Shown one piece after another: positions 40,347 through 49,723 of a stretch of 64,000 nucleotides of DNA. The stretch is from NCBI GenBank assembly GCA_947646655.1, contig CANSHI010000003.1, positions 40,722-104,721 on the forward strand, given 5' to 3'. Origin of the DNA: an uncultured bacterium (lineage in GTDB: Bacteria > Bacillota_I > Bacilli_A > RF39 > UBA660). The notes under the pieces are model-generated. The model was not told the DNA's origin, searched no databases, and saw nothing but the letters and a program-made list of their open reading frames with translations. Each line of letters starts with the position of its first letter. Positions within the stretch are counted from its first letter, which is position 1. The translations under genes were made by a program, and so were the position numbers.

Positions 40347-41736
40347 AAAAAGTTCTTTTAATCTTAAAACAACTATAACGATCGTTTTGTTTGGTATATT
40401 CATTTTAATCATGCTTTATGTTTTTCAAAATATTTATTTAAACTACTACTATGAAGTATATAAAATAGAACAAGTTGAGAAGATCGCTGAAGATATAAGC
40501 GGTGCTGAAGATATCAATGCATATTTTTCTAAAGTAAGTAGTGAGGCTGATATTTGTATAGAGTATATGACTGGACTTGGTAATATCTATTATAATGAAA
40601 ATATGAAAGGATGTATACTTAATAGTCCTAGTACTAAAATATCTGCTTTGATGGAGGCGATGTATCACAGTGAGAATGAGGTGGTTTTTTATAAAATCAC
40701 TAATCCTCGCTATAATACGAAAAGCTTTTTGTTTGGAAAAAAATTAAATGGCAATTATGTTTTTATCAATAGTCAATTAGAAAGTTTGGATGAAACTAAT
40801 AGAATGTTACGTAATCAATTAGTATATTTATTAATCATTGTAATCGTGCTATCGGTAATAATTGCATCCTTCGTGTCTCATTCGATAACAAAGCCTATAT
40901 TCGAAATAACTAAGAAAGCTAAGAAAATGGGGCAGGGAGATCTAAAAGTTACTTTTGAGTCTAGTAAAATTAGTGAAATAGATGAGCTAAGTGAAACTTT
41001 GAATTACGCTATGCATGAGATGATTAAAACTGACGATTATAGAAGAGATTTGATGGCTAATGTCGGTCATGACTTAAAAACACCGTTAACTTTGATTAAA
41101 TCTTATGCGGAAATGGTAAGAGATATTTCGTATAAAGACACAGGTAAAAGAAATGAACATTTGAACGTAATTATAAACGAATCCGATAGATTGAATGAAC
41201 TAGTAAATGACATAATCGATTTATCAAAATTAGAAGCAAGTGCAGAGAAGTTAAATATTGAATCTTATGATTTAGTAAAAGCTATTAAAGACATTATCAG
41301 TAATTTCAAAATTTTAGAGTTAACGGAAAACTATAATTTTGTTTATAAAGGGCCAGAAAAAGCAGATATATTTGCCGATAAGAAAAAAATGGATCAAGTA
41401 ATATATAATTTAATTAATAATGCAGTGAATTATACAGGCAACGATTTAACAGTGTATATAAATGTGGTAAAAATTAAAAATACTTTTAAAGTGGAAATAA
41501 TCGATACTGGTAAGGGAATAGATAAAGAAACGATCAAACATGTTTGGAATAGATACTATAAAACTGATAAAAAACATAAGAGAAATAAAATGGGAACAGG
41601 GCTCGGTTTGTCTATTGTAAGAGAGATTTTAGAGGCTCATAAATTTAAATATGGTGTGAATAGTAAGGTCGGTAGTGGGACAAACTTTTACTTTATACTG
41701 AATAACCACAAAAAAAATAAAAGCGAAAAATGCTAA
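40330..41736 (+). CDS. Two-component sensor histidine kinase
   Basis: The start is TTG 40330, 17 bp inside the regulator gene, with AGAGGGG about 11 nt upstream. The 468-residue protein has a membrane helix at ~12-32, an extracellular loop of ~125 residues, a second helix at ~160-182, and a HAMP region. Further on are the phospho-accepting His in ANVGHDLKTPLTLIKS and ATPase boxes NLINNAVNYT, DTGKGIDKE and GTGLGLSIV. The tail is lysine-rich. A VanS/PhoR-type layout. Nearby surface-protein genes may be targets, which is speculation. Confidence 0.9.
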   Translation: MNIKNRKSSFNLKTTITIVLFGIFILIMLYVFQNIYLNYYYEVYKIEQVEKIAEDISGAEDINAYFSKVSSEADICIEYMTGLGNIYYNENMKGCILNSPSTKISALMEAMYHSENEVVFYKITNPRYNTKSFLFGKKLNGNYVFINSQLESLDETNRMLRNQLVYLLIIVIVLSVIIASFVSHSITKPIFEITKKAKKMGQGDLKVTFESSKISEIDELSETLNYAMHEMIKTDDYRRDLMANVGHDLKTPLTLIKSYAEMVRDISYKDTGKRNEHLNVIINESDRLNELVNDIIDLSKLEASAEKLNIESYDLVKAIKDIISNFKILELTENYNFVYKGPEKADIFADKKKMDQVIYNLINNAVNYTGNDLTVYINVVKIKNTFKVEIIDTGKGIDKETIKHVWNRYYKTDKKHKRNKMGTGLGLSIVREILEAHKFKYGVNSKVGSGTNFYFILNNHKKNKSEKC

Positions 41737-41775
41737 AAAATTTGTAAAACAATCATTTAGGTGTTGCATTTTTAT
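41726..41775 (+). terminator. Intrinsic terminator overlapping the kinase stop
   Basis: AAAAATGC (41726-41733) pairs with GCATTTTT (41766-41773). The 3' arm also contains the -35 (TTGCAT) of the next promoter, with TAAAAT at 41787-41792. Confidence 0.6.
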
Positions 41776-41818
41776 TTTTCCTTTGCTAAAATGTTTATAG
41801 TAAAGGAGGATTCAAAAT

Positions 41819-42472
41819 ATGAATGATGAGAAAAAGGGAAATGGTAATACAGTATTGTTAACAGTTATAGGAGTTGCAACACTTTTAGTTGCTTTAGTAG
41901 GTGCAACATTTGCATACTTCTCTGCAACTATAACAAATAATGCGAAGGAAAGTGTTATCATTACTACTGCTGCTCCAATAGGTCTTGAATATTTAGGTGA
42001 AACTTTAAGCTTACCTAATGCAGTTCCTGGAGATACTAAAGATGGAACATTTACAGTAGAAAATCCATCAACTAGTAAAGTTTCTCAAACTTATGATCTA
42101 GACTTAATAGTTGATGCTAATGGATTTAGTACTGCATATCAAGCCAATAATGGTCGTGCTCAAGAGAGTGGAGATGCTGCTTTATTAGCAGAACAATTAG
42201 TACTAACTATTTCAGGAGAATCAAATGGTGCTAATACACCATCTGTATTAAAATCTGGTAAGTTTAATATGACTAATGGTACTACTCCATTAACTGATGA
42301 ACAAGGTAAAATTGTCGATGATCAATTAATTGCACCAGGAGAGAAGCATACATATTCTATAAATGTTAATTTCAAAGAACTTAATATTCCTCAAGATGCT
42401 AACCAAGGACAATCATTCCAGGCTCATATCGAAATATCTGATCCAACAAGTGTAACACCTTCTGAGCCATAA
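41819..42472 (+). CDS. TasA-family exported protein with SipW-type signal peptide
   Basis: The 217-residue protein has an N-terminal hydrophobic segment (VLLTVIGVATLLVALVGATF) ending FAYFSATI, the SipW-type motif. The mature domain is beta-rich and acidic (LPNAVPGDTKDGTFTVENPS, YSINVNFKEL). It resembles TasA/BsaA matrix proteins more than the other paralogues here. AAAGGAGG precedes the ATG. It is a single-gene unit. Confidence 0.72.
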   Translation: MNDEKKGNGNTVLLTVIGVATLLVALVGATFAYFSATITNNAKESVIITTAAPIGLEYLGETLSLPNAVPGDTKDGTFTVENPSTSKVSQTYDLDLIVDANGFSTAYQANNGRAQESGDAALLAEQLVLTISGESNGANTPSVLKSGKFNMTNGTTPLTDEQGKIVDDQLIAPGEKHTYSINVNFKELNIPQDANQGQSFQAHIEISDPTSVTPSEP

Positions 42473-42476
42473 AATT

Positions 42477-42501
42477 GAGACCAAAATGGTTTCTTTTTTT
42501 T
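42477..42501 (+). terminator. Intrinsic terminator
   Basis: GAGACCA/TGGTTTC stem and eight T residues. Confidence 0.82.
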
Positions 42502-42555
42502 GCATTTTTAGAAATTTTGTGATAATATATTTAAGCCTTTAAGGGAGGGGAAAAT

Positions 42556-43239
42556 ATGACTTGTCAGAGATGCGGTTATTGTGTATATATGGATGTAACT
42601 AAATTAAAAGAAGGAAGATATTATTGTAAATATTTGGATGATTATCAGTTTGCCGATTCCAAAGATTCATTAGTATGTAAAAAAGAATGTGAGAGATTTT
42701 CAAAAGATAAATACTTGGGAGATAAAGCAATAGAAGTAAGTAGAGAATGGAAGAAAAAAAACGGTTATAAAGAAGATAAAGAAGATGAAATAAAAACAGT
42801 AGAAGTAGTGGAAAGAGAGTCGAGTTTTCAGTATGCAGGTTGTTTTATTACGACTATAGTTGTTCGGATATTAGGTTTAGACGATAATTGTGAAGTTTTA
42901 AGAGTATTAAGAAATTTTAGAAATAACAAATTGCAGAAGGAAGCTTGCTATAGTGGATTATTAATGGATTATGACGTGATAGGTCCTATGATATCAAAAA
43001 AACTTTGCGAAGACGAAAATAGAGAAGACTTGGCTATAGATTTATACTTTGACTATTTAGTAAATTGTGTAGATTATTTGAAAATTGGCGATGAAGAGAG
43101 TGCAGTTTTTAAATATATTGAAATGGTTAATATTTTAAAAAATCATTATTTTGAAGGTTTGAGTTTGGAATTGGGATCAGATGTAATGGAGTCATATGAT
43201 CAGAGTCAAGGAGGACATGGTCGTCTATCCCTTAGTTAA
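42556..43239 (+). CDS. CFI-box-CTERM domain protein with N-terminal cysteine cluster
   Basis: The 227-residue protein starts with a likely metal-binding region: Cys pairs in TCQRCGYC, YYCKY and LVCKKEC. Residues ~95-135 read GCFITTIVVRILGLDDNCEV then LRVLRNFRNNKL, close to the CFI-box pattern (GCFITTA...TFRNFRD). The last ~90 residues are helical. Such domains occur in Firmicutes and phages without a known biochemical role. Promoter TTGCAT-17-TAATAT precedes it. Confidence 0.65.
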   Translation: MTCQRCGYCVYMDVTKLKEGRYYCKYLDDYQFADSKDSLVCKKECERFSKDKYLGDKAIEVSREWKKKNGYKEDKEDEIKTVEVVERESSFQYAGCFITTIVVRILGLDDNCEVLRVLRNFRNNKLQKEACYSGLLMDYDVIGPMISKKLCEDENREDLAIDLYFDYLVNCVDYLKIGDEESAVFKYIEMVNILKNHYFEGLSLELGSDVMESYDQSQGGHGRLSLS

Positions 43240-43241
43240 TT

Positions 43242-43268
43242 GGTACTTTTTTCTAAAGTACCTTTTTT
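43242..43268 (+). terminator. Intrinsic terminator before ftsA
   Basis: GGTACTTT/AAAGTACC stem and six T residues. Confidence 0.82.
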
Positions 43269-43277
43269 AAAAAATGT

Positions 43278-43306
43278 TTTACATTGTTCTTCATTTATAG
43301 TATAAT
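43278..43306 (+). promoter_or_regulatory. Promoter of ftsA-ftsZ
   Basis: TTTACA (43278-43283), 17-bp spacer, TATAAT (43301-43306). Confidence 0.8.
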
Positions 43307-43336
43307 TAATGTTGTAATAAAAATGGAGTGTTTAAT

Positions 43337-44578
43337 GTGAGGAAAATAATTTCTAGTATCGATATCGATAGTGATAGTATTAAACTAGTTGTAGGCGAAT
43401 TTTTTGAAAATCGTCTTCACATTTTAAGTGCTTCAAAAGTTATAAATTATGGAATAGAGAAAGGTAAAGTAGTCGATGAAGAAAGTGTTGTCGATTCTAT
43501 TAAAAAGGCTATCCAGGAAGTTTCTAATGAACTCGGTGTAGAGATCGAAAAATGTATTTTGGGTTTAGATATGACGGGTGCAAGATTAGCTAAATCAGCT
43601 GGGGCGGTTAAAATTAAAAATGAACAGCATAAAATCATGGGAAGCGATGTCAATGATGTGATGATTGCAACAGCTGATGGCAAAGTTTTAGATAACTATG
43701 TTTTAGTAAGTGTAGTTCCCGTTGAGTTTACTGTAGATGGTGATCGAGCTATTAAAAGACCTATCGGTATCGAGAGTGAGAATTTGGGCTTAAAGTCGAT
43801 CATAGTTTCTTCTCCGAAAGATTATGTCAGTTCTATGCTAGATATAGTAAATAAAGCGGGTTTAAAGGTTATCGATGTAGTTCCAAACGCCATGGGTGAT
43901 TATTATATGTTTAAAAATCAAACGACTGCTTCAAGTGTGGGGGCTATAATTAACTTAGGCAGTGAGGCGAGCTCTGTAACCGTATTCAATAAGGGAATTA
44001 TTACAAATACTTCTGTTTTTCCATTAGGAAGCAAAAATATTATTAAAGATATAGCATTCGTCCATAAGATTCCTGATGCAGAAGCACAAGCGATATATCA
44101 AGATTTAGTCTTGGCTAATGGAAGACTTGCTAATCCGAATGAATACAGAATCGTAGTCAACTTAGATGGTGAGGAATTACGTTTAAACCAATATGAAGTT
44201 AGCGAGATTGCTTCCTATAGAATAGAAGAAATATTAAATTTAGCAAAAAAACAAACAAATGTCTTAACAAAAAGAGAAATTAGTTATATAATTGTTACAG
44301 GAAGCTTGAGCGAATTAAGAGATTTTAATCTAGCTTTAGAAAATGTTTTTGGTAAAAAAGCAATACTAGGGAAAATGAATATACTAGGAGTTCGTGATAA
44401 TTCGTATTCGAGTACAGTTGGAATAATTAAGTATTTTGATGAAAAATTAGAATTAAAAGGGAAATCTGTTACAATGGTAAGCGAGAAAAGTCTTTCAAAT
44501 GTTTATATTGATAGCAGTCAAGCAGAAAGTAAAAGTTCTTTATTGGGTAAAGTATTCGGTTACTTTTTCGATAATTAG
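43337..44578 (+). CDS. ftsA: Cell division protein FtsA
   Basis: An actin-like ATPase that tethers FtsZ to the membrane. GTG 43337 is preferred over GTG 43328 because GGAGTG then lies 6 nt upstream. About 413 residues. Phosphate-binding and nucleotide segments: SSIDIDSDSIKLVVGE, GAIINLGSEASSVTVF and IIVTGSLSELRD. The C-terminal amphipathic helix SSLLGKVFGYFFDN fits the membrane-targeting tail. ftsZ follows after 16 bp. Mur genes and divIB are not adjacent, unlike the classical dcw cluster. Confidence 0.9.
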   Translation: MRKIISSIDIDSDSIKLVVGEFFENRLHILSASKVINYGIEKGKVVDEESVVDSIKKAIQEVSNELGVEIEKCILGLDMTGARLAKSAGAVKIKNEQHKIMGSDVNDVMIATADGKVLDNYVLVSVVPVEFTVDGDRAIKRPIGIESENLGLKSIIVSSPKDYVSSMLDIVNKAGLKVIDVVPNAMGDYYMFKNQTTASSVGAIINLGSEASSVTVFNKGIITNTSVFPLGSKNIIKDIAFVHKIPDAEAQAIYQDLVLANGRLANPNEYRIVVNLDGEELRLNQYEVSEIASYRIEEILNLAKKQTNVLTKREISYIIVTGSLSELRDFNLALENVFGKKAILGKMNILGVRDNSYSSTVGIIKYFDEKLELKGKSVTMVSEKSLSNVYIDSSQAESKSSLLGKVFGYFFDN

Positions 44579-44594
44579 TTAGGAGATGACAAAT

Positions 44595-45641
44595 ATGAAT
44601 GGTTTAGAAATGGATCAAATAGCAAAAATTAAAGTTATTGGTGTCGGTGGAGGCGGTTGTAACGCGGTTAATAGAATGATAGAATCAGGCGTTAGAGGAG
44701 TCGATTTCATTGTTGCCAACACTGATTTACAAGTTTTAAACAGCAGTAATGCACCAATTAAACTACAGATTGGTTCAACAATAACTAACGGTCTTGGAGC
44801 AGGAGCCAAACCTGAGGTAGGTAAGGAAGCTGCGTTGGAATCAAAGAGTGAAATAGAAGAAGCTCTAAAGGGTGCCGATATGGTATTTGTAACTTGTGGT
44901 ATGGGTGGAGGTACTGGTACTGGTGGTGCTCCCGTAATTGCAGAAATTGCTCAAAGTTTAGGAGCTTTAACAGTTGGAATAGTAACTAAACCTTTTAGAT
45001 TTGAAGGCAAAAGAAGAATGGAACAAGCTCTTAAAGGTGTCGAGGAGTTAAAGAAAAATGTCGATACTTTGATAGTTATTCCTAACGATAGATTAAGAGA
45101 TATAATAGATAAGTCAACTCCATTACCTGATGCGTTTAAAGAAGTAGACAATGTTTTACATAGAGGTGTACAATCTATAAGTGACTTAATAGCTGTGACT
45201 GGTCTTGTCAACTTAGATTTTGCGGATGTCAAGGCGGTAATGGAAAAACGTGGTAATGCCTTAATCGGAATAGGTCTTGGTGTCGGAGAAAATAGGGCTA
45301 TAGAAGCTGCTAAACATGCTGTATCTAGTCCACTTTTAGAAACAAGTATCGAAGGAGCTACAGATGCTATCATCAATATTACTGGTGGAAAGTCTTTAAC
45401 TTTGTTCGAGGCAGAAGATGCAGCAGAGGTAGTAAGATCAGCTGCAAATACAGATATAAATACAATTTTTGGTGCAGTTATTAACGAAAACTTAAATGAC
45501 GAAGTAATCGTTACAGTTATTGCTACTGGATTCGATGACGAAGCGATAAACAATGAGGGCGATTATATTCCTAAAGAGGAAAGAAGAACTGAACAAGAAG
45601 ATTATGATTTGCCACCTTTTTTAAGAGATAGAGATTATTAA
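44595..45641 (+). CDS. ftsZ: Cell division GTPase FtsZ
   Basis: Tubulin homologue forming the Z-ring. ATG 44595 is chosen since AGGAG (44581-44585) is 9 nt upstream; the ATG at 44586 abuts the site. The 348-residue protein has [34 protein letters not shown] (tubulin signature), and the T7 loop [11 protein letters not shown]. The linker is short, and the conserved tail reads [11 protein letters not shown], able to bind FtsA. A terminator follows at once, ending the two-gene operon. Confidence 0.96.
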   Translation: MNGLEMDQIAKIKVIGVGGGGCNAVNRMIESGVRGVDFIVANTDLQVLNSSNAPIKLQIGSTITNGLGAGAKPEVGKEAALESKSEIEEALKGADMVFVTCGMGGGTGTGGAPVIAEIAQSLGALTVGIVTKPFRFEGKRRMEQALKGVEELKKNVDTLIVIPNDRLRDIIDKSTPLPDAFKEVDNVLHRGVQSISDLIAVTGLVNLDFADVKAVMEKRGNALIGIGLGVGENRAIEAAKHAVSSPLLETSIEGATDAIINITGGKSLTLFEAEDAAEVVRSAANTDINTIFGAVINENLNDEVIVTVIATGFDDEAINNEGDYIPKEERRTEQEDYDLPPFLRDRDY

Positions 45642-45664
45642 AAGTACTGAGTATAGTACTTTTT
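45641..45664 (+). terminator. Intrinsic terminator after ftsZ
   Basis: AAAGTAC (45641-45647) pairs with GTACTTT (45656-45662), followed by T residues. It starts at the last base of the stop codon. Confidence 0.78.
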
Positions 45665-45719
45665 AAATTTGACTTATTTTTTTCGATATGATATCATTTT
45701 TTTGTAAGGAATTAAAAAT

Positions 45720-46505
45720 ATGAAACATAATAGACTTTTAAAACTGGGATTGGTTTTGGTTTCTTCATTATTAATAGTTATTTTAATTAAACAGAATGTT
45801 ACAACAACGAAGGAAAAACCTAGTGATCCTGGGGAAAGTATTTCTTCTATGGCATTAGAAAAAAATTCTGCTCTAGTAAAAAAAGTCTTTGATAGCTTAA
45901 TTTTACTTTCGAATAGAAATATAGATGATGAGTTTTATCGTTTTGCTTATTTTAATGTCAAAGATAAAAATGAATTGTCGCAGGAAGAAAAACTTTATAT
46001 AGCGTTTGAAAGTTTATATAAAAATGATGATTTAAATAAAGAGAATATAGAAGGGGATATGGAAATACTTCGTACATCTAGTGATCGGGTTAAAGAGGAA
46101 ATTGTAAAACTTTTTAAAGATGATTCTTTTGATCCAGTCAATGTAAATTATAAATCTTCAAGCAGTTGTGGAATTGTCGATTATTTATATACAGGTACCG
46201 ATTATGAGTTAAAGTTTAAAAGATGTGATAAATCGACAATGGGACTAAATGTTTCTAAGCTTGAGAGTGCTGTTAAAGATGGCAATTATATTAGACTCAC
46301 TATAAAGTCGATGTATGCTGTACCAGAAAGTACCGATAGTAACCAATATATAGTTAAGAATTACAATAACGAAGAAATTTTAGCAACAGTGAATTTCGCA
46401 GATTTTAATGAAGACTTGTTAGATCAAGTTGATGTCAAAAGTTACGTCTTCTCTTTCGAGCTTAAAGGCGATGATTATTATTTAGTCAATATAAAAGAAG
46501 CTTAA
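45720..46505 (+). CDS. Membrane-anchored extracellular protein, unknown
   Basis: The 261-residue protein has one N-terminal helix (LGLVLVSSLLIVILI, residues 8-22) and no lipobox Cys. The outer part has two Cys (SSSCGIVDYL and FKRCDK) that could form a disulfide. No family recognised. Promoter TTGACT-17-TATCAT lies upstream. It converges with the glycosyltransferase gene at a shared terminator. Confidence 0.6.
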   Translation: MKHNRLLKLGLVLVSSLLIVILIKQNVTTTKEKPSDPGESISSMALEKNSALVKKVFDSLILLSNRNIDDEFYRFAYFNVKDKNELSQEEKLYIAFESLYKNDDLNKENIEGDMEILRTSSDRVKEEIVKLFKDDSFDPVNVNYKSSSSCGIVDYLYTGTDYELKFKRCDKSTMGLNVSKLESAVKDGNYIRLTIKSMYAVPESTDSNQYIVKNYNNEEILATVNFADFNEDLLDQVDVKSYVFSFELKGDDYYLVNIKEA

Positions 46506-46522
46506 AATATTTTTAATAAAAA

Positions 46523-46548
46523 AATAAGAAGCGATTAAACTTCTTATT
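46523..46548. terminator. Bidirectional terminator between convergent genes
   Basis: AATAAGAAG (46523-46531) pairs with CTTCTTATT (46540-46548). T-rich exits on both strands. Confidence 0.78.
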
Positions 46549-47621
46549 TAGAGTGTTAAAAATATTTTTTTATTGTTTTTAAGTCTAGTATTATCAGGAT
46601 TGATTTCTAGAGATCGATCAGCCCATTGTATAGCTTTTTCTATATTTCCTTCTTTGTAGAATGCGTAAGATAATAGATCTTCAACAGTTCCATTAAAGCT
46701 AAAAGTTTCATTGATATAGCTTTTAGGATGTACTTTTATGTCTAGTGCTTTTAGAGAATATTTAATTACTCCGTCCCAATCTTCTTCTAAGTAGGCAAGT
46801 AGTGCTCTTTCGACAAAGGGGTCTCTTAAGTATGGTGCTTCGACCATAGCTTTTTCTAACCACATCTTTGCTTCTTCGTAACGGTTTAGGTTTTTGTAAC
46901 ATCTTGCTATAAATCGCATTGAGGCGCATCTTTCGTCTTTCCATGTTGCAGTTTTTAGACTTAAGTGTTTAATAAGTGTATCTATGGCTTCATTATATTT
47001 ACCGTAATACATGTATTCACGTCCTAAATAATGGACATTACGGTCGTCATTAGGTTGTTCAGTTACAGAAAGTTCTAAAAGTGGTAAGTAACTTGAACGG
47101 GATTTGGTTTTGTCTGGATAATGATTAAGAGTTATATTATCAAGAGTTATAAAGTTTTCAGCAGCTTCATAAGTAAGTACTTCATGTACAGGGTGCGTCC
47201 ATTTATAGCCATGTCTTTTATGAATTTTTTCTATGTAAAAGTTTACTAGGGGAATATTATTTTCGTCAAGACTCCAGTTGTAATTATATCTTGCTCGAGT
47301 TGTATTTGAAGTCCATGCTTTTTCTAATTTTTCTCGCCATCCTGGCTCAAAAATTTCGTCTAAGTCAGTGCAAACACAGATGTCTGTATCGTTTGGAACT
47401 AATTCTAATGATTTGTTTCTAGCTATATCAAATCTCCAGGGATTAATTATTTCAGTTGTTACGTGTACTCCGTGATTTGTTAGGGATGCTACTGTGTTGT
47501 CTGTAGAACCTGTATCTAAGACGTATATTTCATCTGCTTCACTCATAGATTTTACCCATCTTTCAACAAATTGTTCTTCGTTTTTAGAGATTGCGTATAC
47601 GATAACTTTTAGCTTTTCCAT
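46548..47621 (-). CDS. Family 2 glycosyltransferase with C-terminal TPR repeats
   Basis: The 357-residue protein has a GT-A domain in residues ~1-170: VIVYAISKNEEQFVERW, EIYVLDTGSTDNTV, VCTDLDEIFEPGW (DxD), then HRHGYKWTHPVHEVL. About 150 residues of TPR-like helices follow (YYGKYNEAIDTLIKH, NLNRYEEAKMWLEKAM, EGNIEKAIQWADRSLEINPD). It starts 2 bp after the collagen-like gene stop. It probably glycosylates that protein's Thr-rich repeats, as proposed for enzymes beside BclA-type collagens. Confidence 0.8.
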   Translation of the reverse strand: MEKLKVIVYAISKNEEQFVERWVKSMSEADEIYVLDTGSTDNTVASLTNHGVHVTTEIINPWRFDIARNKSLELVPNDTDICVCTDLDEIFEPGWREKLEKAWTSNTTRARYNYNWSLDENNIPLVNFYIEKIHKRHGYKWTHPVHEVLTYEAAENFITLDNITLNHYPDKTKSRSSYLPLLELSVTEQPNDDRNVHYLGREYMYYGKYNEAIDTLIKHLSLKTATWKDERCASMRFIARCYKNLNRYEEAKMWLEKAMVEAPYLRDPFVERALLAYLEEDWDGVIKYSLKALDIKVHPKSYINETFSFNGTVEDLLSYAFYKEGNIEKAIQWADRSLEINPDNTRLKNNKKIFLTL

Positions 47622-47623
47622 TT

Positions 47624-48856
47624 TTACACTCCTGAGCCTGTAGCTCCAGTAGCTCCAGTAGCTCCTGTTGCTCCAGTTGCACCAGTAGGTCCTTGAATAC
47701 CTGTTGCTCCTGTTGGTCCTTGGATTCCGGTAGCTCCAGTGGCTCCTGTTGCTCCAGTGTCACCTTTGTCACCTTTATCGCCTTTATTACCTTGAGTTCC
47801 TTGTGTTCCCTGAACACCTTGTACTCCTTGTACTCCTTGAATTCCTTGAACACCTTGTGCTCCAGTAGAGCCTATAGCGCCAGTAGGTCCGATGTCTCCT
47901 TTGTCGCCTTTATCTCCTTTGCTTCCTTGTGTTCCTTGAACTCCTTGGACACCTTGTACTCCTTGTATTCCCTGGATTCCTTGGATACCTGTAGCACCCG
48001 CTGGTCCTGTTGGTCCTTGTGGTCCAGTAGGCCCTGTTGGTCCTGTTGCTCCTGGTGTACCTGGGATACCTTGAACTCCTTGAACACCTTGTGCTCCTTG
48101 TGGTCCTGTAGGTCCAATAGGTCCAGTAGGCCCTGTTGCTCCAGTTCCTCCAGCACTTCCTGATGCACCAGTAGGTCCTTGTGGAATTGTTAAATTTAAG
48201 AAGAAGTTAGGTGTAGCCCCTGTGATAGAAGCACTTGCAGCACTTCCTGGGGCTCCAGTAGACACATTTCCAATTGTTAATGTAACTATTGGTGAAGACC
48301 CTGTAGGTCCAGTAGGTCCTTGAATACCTTGTGGTCCTTGTGGTCCAGTAGGCCCAGTTGGTCCAGTTACTCCTGGTGTTCCTGGAGTACCAGGTATTCC
48401 TTGAGGTCCTTGTGGTCCAGTTGCACCTGTTGCTCCTGTAGCACCAGTTAAACCTTGAAGACCTTGTGGTCCTTGAGGTCCTGTGGCTCCAGTTAAGCCT
48501 TGAATTCCCTGAGGTCCAGTTGGCCCCGTAGGTCCAGTTGGACCAGTTGAGCCAGCTCCACCAGGTATTCCTTGAGGTCCTTGTGGTCCAGTTGCACCTG
48601 TTGCTCCTGTAGCTCCTGTATTACCTGGTAATCCTTGAGGTCCAGTAGGTCCTTGGATACCTTGTGGACCAGTAGGTCCTGTTGATCCAGGTAGGCCTTG
48701 GATACCTTGTGGTCCTGTTGGACCAGTCGGTCCAGTTGGTCCGCCAGCTGGCCCTGTTGGTCCCTGAGGTCCAGTCGGTCCTGTAGGCCCTGTTGCGCCT
48801 ATGCAATGACAAACTTTATCTGGGAACCAACATCTTTGATTGTTTCCTTCAAACAT
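47624..48856 (-). CDS. Long bacterial collagen-like protein
   Basis: The start is complement of 48856, with AAAGGAG upstream. The 410-residue protein has a short N-terminal cap with three Cys ([19 protein letters not shown]), then almost unbroken Gly-X-Y triplets dominated by GPTG, GPQG and GATG. One non-collagen insert (about residues 185-225, [15 protein letters not shown] through [11 protein letters not shown]) resembles the beta-modules of exosporium collagens. It ends GATGSGV without a C1q-like head or a sorting signal. The threonines are likely glycosylated by the next gene. The repeat region is GC-richer than the surroundings. Confidence 0.85.
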   Translation of the reverse strand: MFEGNNQRCWFPDKVCHCIGATGPTGPTGPQGPTGPAGGPTGPTGPTGPQGIQGLPGSTGPTGPQGIQGPTGPQGLPGNTGATGATGATGPQGPQGIPGGAGSTGPTGPTGPTGPQGIQGLTGATGPQGPQGLQGLTGATGATGATGPQGPQGIPGTPGTPGVTGPTGPTGPQGPQGIQGPTGPTGSSPIVTLTIGNVSTGAPGSAASASITGATPNFFLNLTIPQGPTGASGSAGGTGATGPTGPIGPTGPQGAQGVQGVQGIPGTPGATGPTGPTGPQGPTGPAGATGIQGIQGIQGVQGVQGVQGTQGSKGDKGDKGDIGPTGAIGSTGAQGVQGIQGVQGVQGVQGTQGTQGNKGDKGDKGDTGATGATGATGIQGPTGATGIQGPTGATGATGATGATGATGSGV

Positions 48857-48971
48857 TTTTTTATCTCCTTTCACTAGTAAAATATGCACGTATGCAATTT
48901 GTTGAAAAGTGTGAATACCTAGAAAAGATTAATTTGACAGTTTTTTCCGTATATTATAAGTAAAAAACATT

Positions 48972-48999
48972 TTGCATAAAAATAATTATATGTTATAAT
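48972..48999 (+). promoter_or_regulatory. Promoter of the gene at 49024
   Basis: TTGCAT (48972-48977), 16-bp spacer, TATAAT (48994-48999). It sits in the divergent region with the collagen-like gene. Confidence 0.7.
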
Positions 49000-49023
49000 A
49001 TTTCTTATGAGGTGGGTTCTGTT

Positions 49024-49701
49024 ATGAAATCAAAAAATATGAAAATCATAATTATAAGCTTTTTAATAATAATAACAACTTTTCTTATAAGTGGAACTTA
49101 TGCAAAGTATGTGTCTCAGATAGATTTATTGGATGAGGCAAGAATTGCTAAGTGGGATATAGCAATCAATAAATTATCTCGTCAAGATATAGATTTGTTC
49201 AGTGATTCTTATTTAAATGGTTTAATAGAAGCTGCAAATGGAGATAATGTCGTTGCTCCTGGTGCCAGTGGCGAATATAAATTTGAAATAGTTGGTCAAC
49301 CTGAGGTGAGATACAGAATTGTAATCGATGTCGATCCCAACAATACATACGATGATATAGGTCAAATAGATTATTTCTTAGATGGAGATGGTCCTTATAC
49401 TTTAGACGAGCTAGCAGGTGAATTACAAAATTTATATTCTTACGATAGAACTTTTGAACCTGGTAATAAGTTAGAGAAACATCTTCATACAATATCTTGG
49501 AAATGGGATTTTGAAAAGGGTAGTAATGAAGCTGAAATAGAAGCAAATGATAAAATCGATACTAGTCTTGGAAATCAAGCAGTTATCGATAAAGATGATG
49601 CTAAGTATGAAACTCAAAAGCGTGTTAAATTATCACTTACTATTACTGCTGAACAAGTGACTCTTCCAAATGGAGAACTAGTTGAAGCTGATAAAAACTA
49701 A
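49024..49701 (+). CDS. Exported TasA/SipW-type protein paired with a signal peptidase
   Basis: ATG 49024 with GAGGTGG 8 nt upstream. The 225-residue protein has a signal segment IIIISFLIIITTFLISGTYA followed by KYVSQ, the SipW-type GTYAKY motif. The mature domain is acidic and beta-rich (WDIAINKLSRQDIDLF, VVAPGASGEYKFEIVG, RVKLSLTITAEQV). A signal peptidase gene follows after 22 bp, as in tapA-sipW-tasA of Bacillus, so that enzyme may process it. Confidence 0.7.
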   Translation: MKSKNMKIIIISFLIIITTFLISGTYAKYVSQIDLLDEARIAKWDIAINKLSRQDIDLFSDSYLNGLIEAANGDNVVAPGASGEYKFEIVGQPEVRYRIVIDVDPNNTYDDIGQIDYFLDGDGPYTLDELAGELQNLYSYDRTFEPGNKLEKHLHTISWKWDFEKGSNEAEIEANDKIDTSLGNQAVIDKDDAKYETQKRVKLSLTITAEQVTLPNGELVEADKN

Positions 49702-49723
49702 AAAGTAATTAGGAGTAAAATAG

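Noticed and set aside
44951..45553. 200-residue minus-strand open frame inside ftsZ
   Set aside because: Shadow of the highly conserved ftsZ gene. Low-complexity Ser/Leu composition and no ribosome site.
47693..48163. Long plus-strand open frame rich in Ser, Cys and Leu
   Set aside because: It is the complement of the collagen-like repeats. Periodic GC-rich triplets keep several frames open, and there is no ribosome site.
47640..48830. Regular short repeats resembling a CRISPR array or minisatellite
   Set aside because: The periodicity is 9 and 18 bp and encodes Gly-X-Y triplets in one continuous frame. There are no unique spacers and no cas genes.
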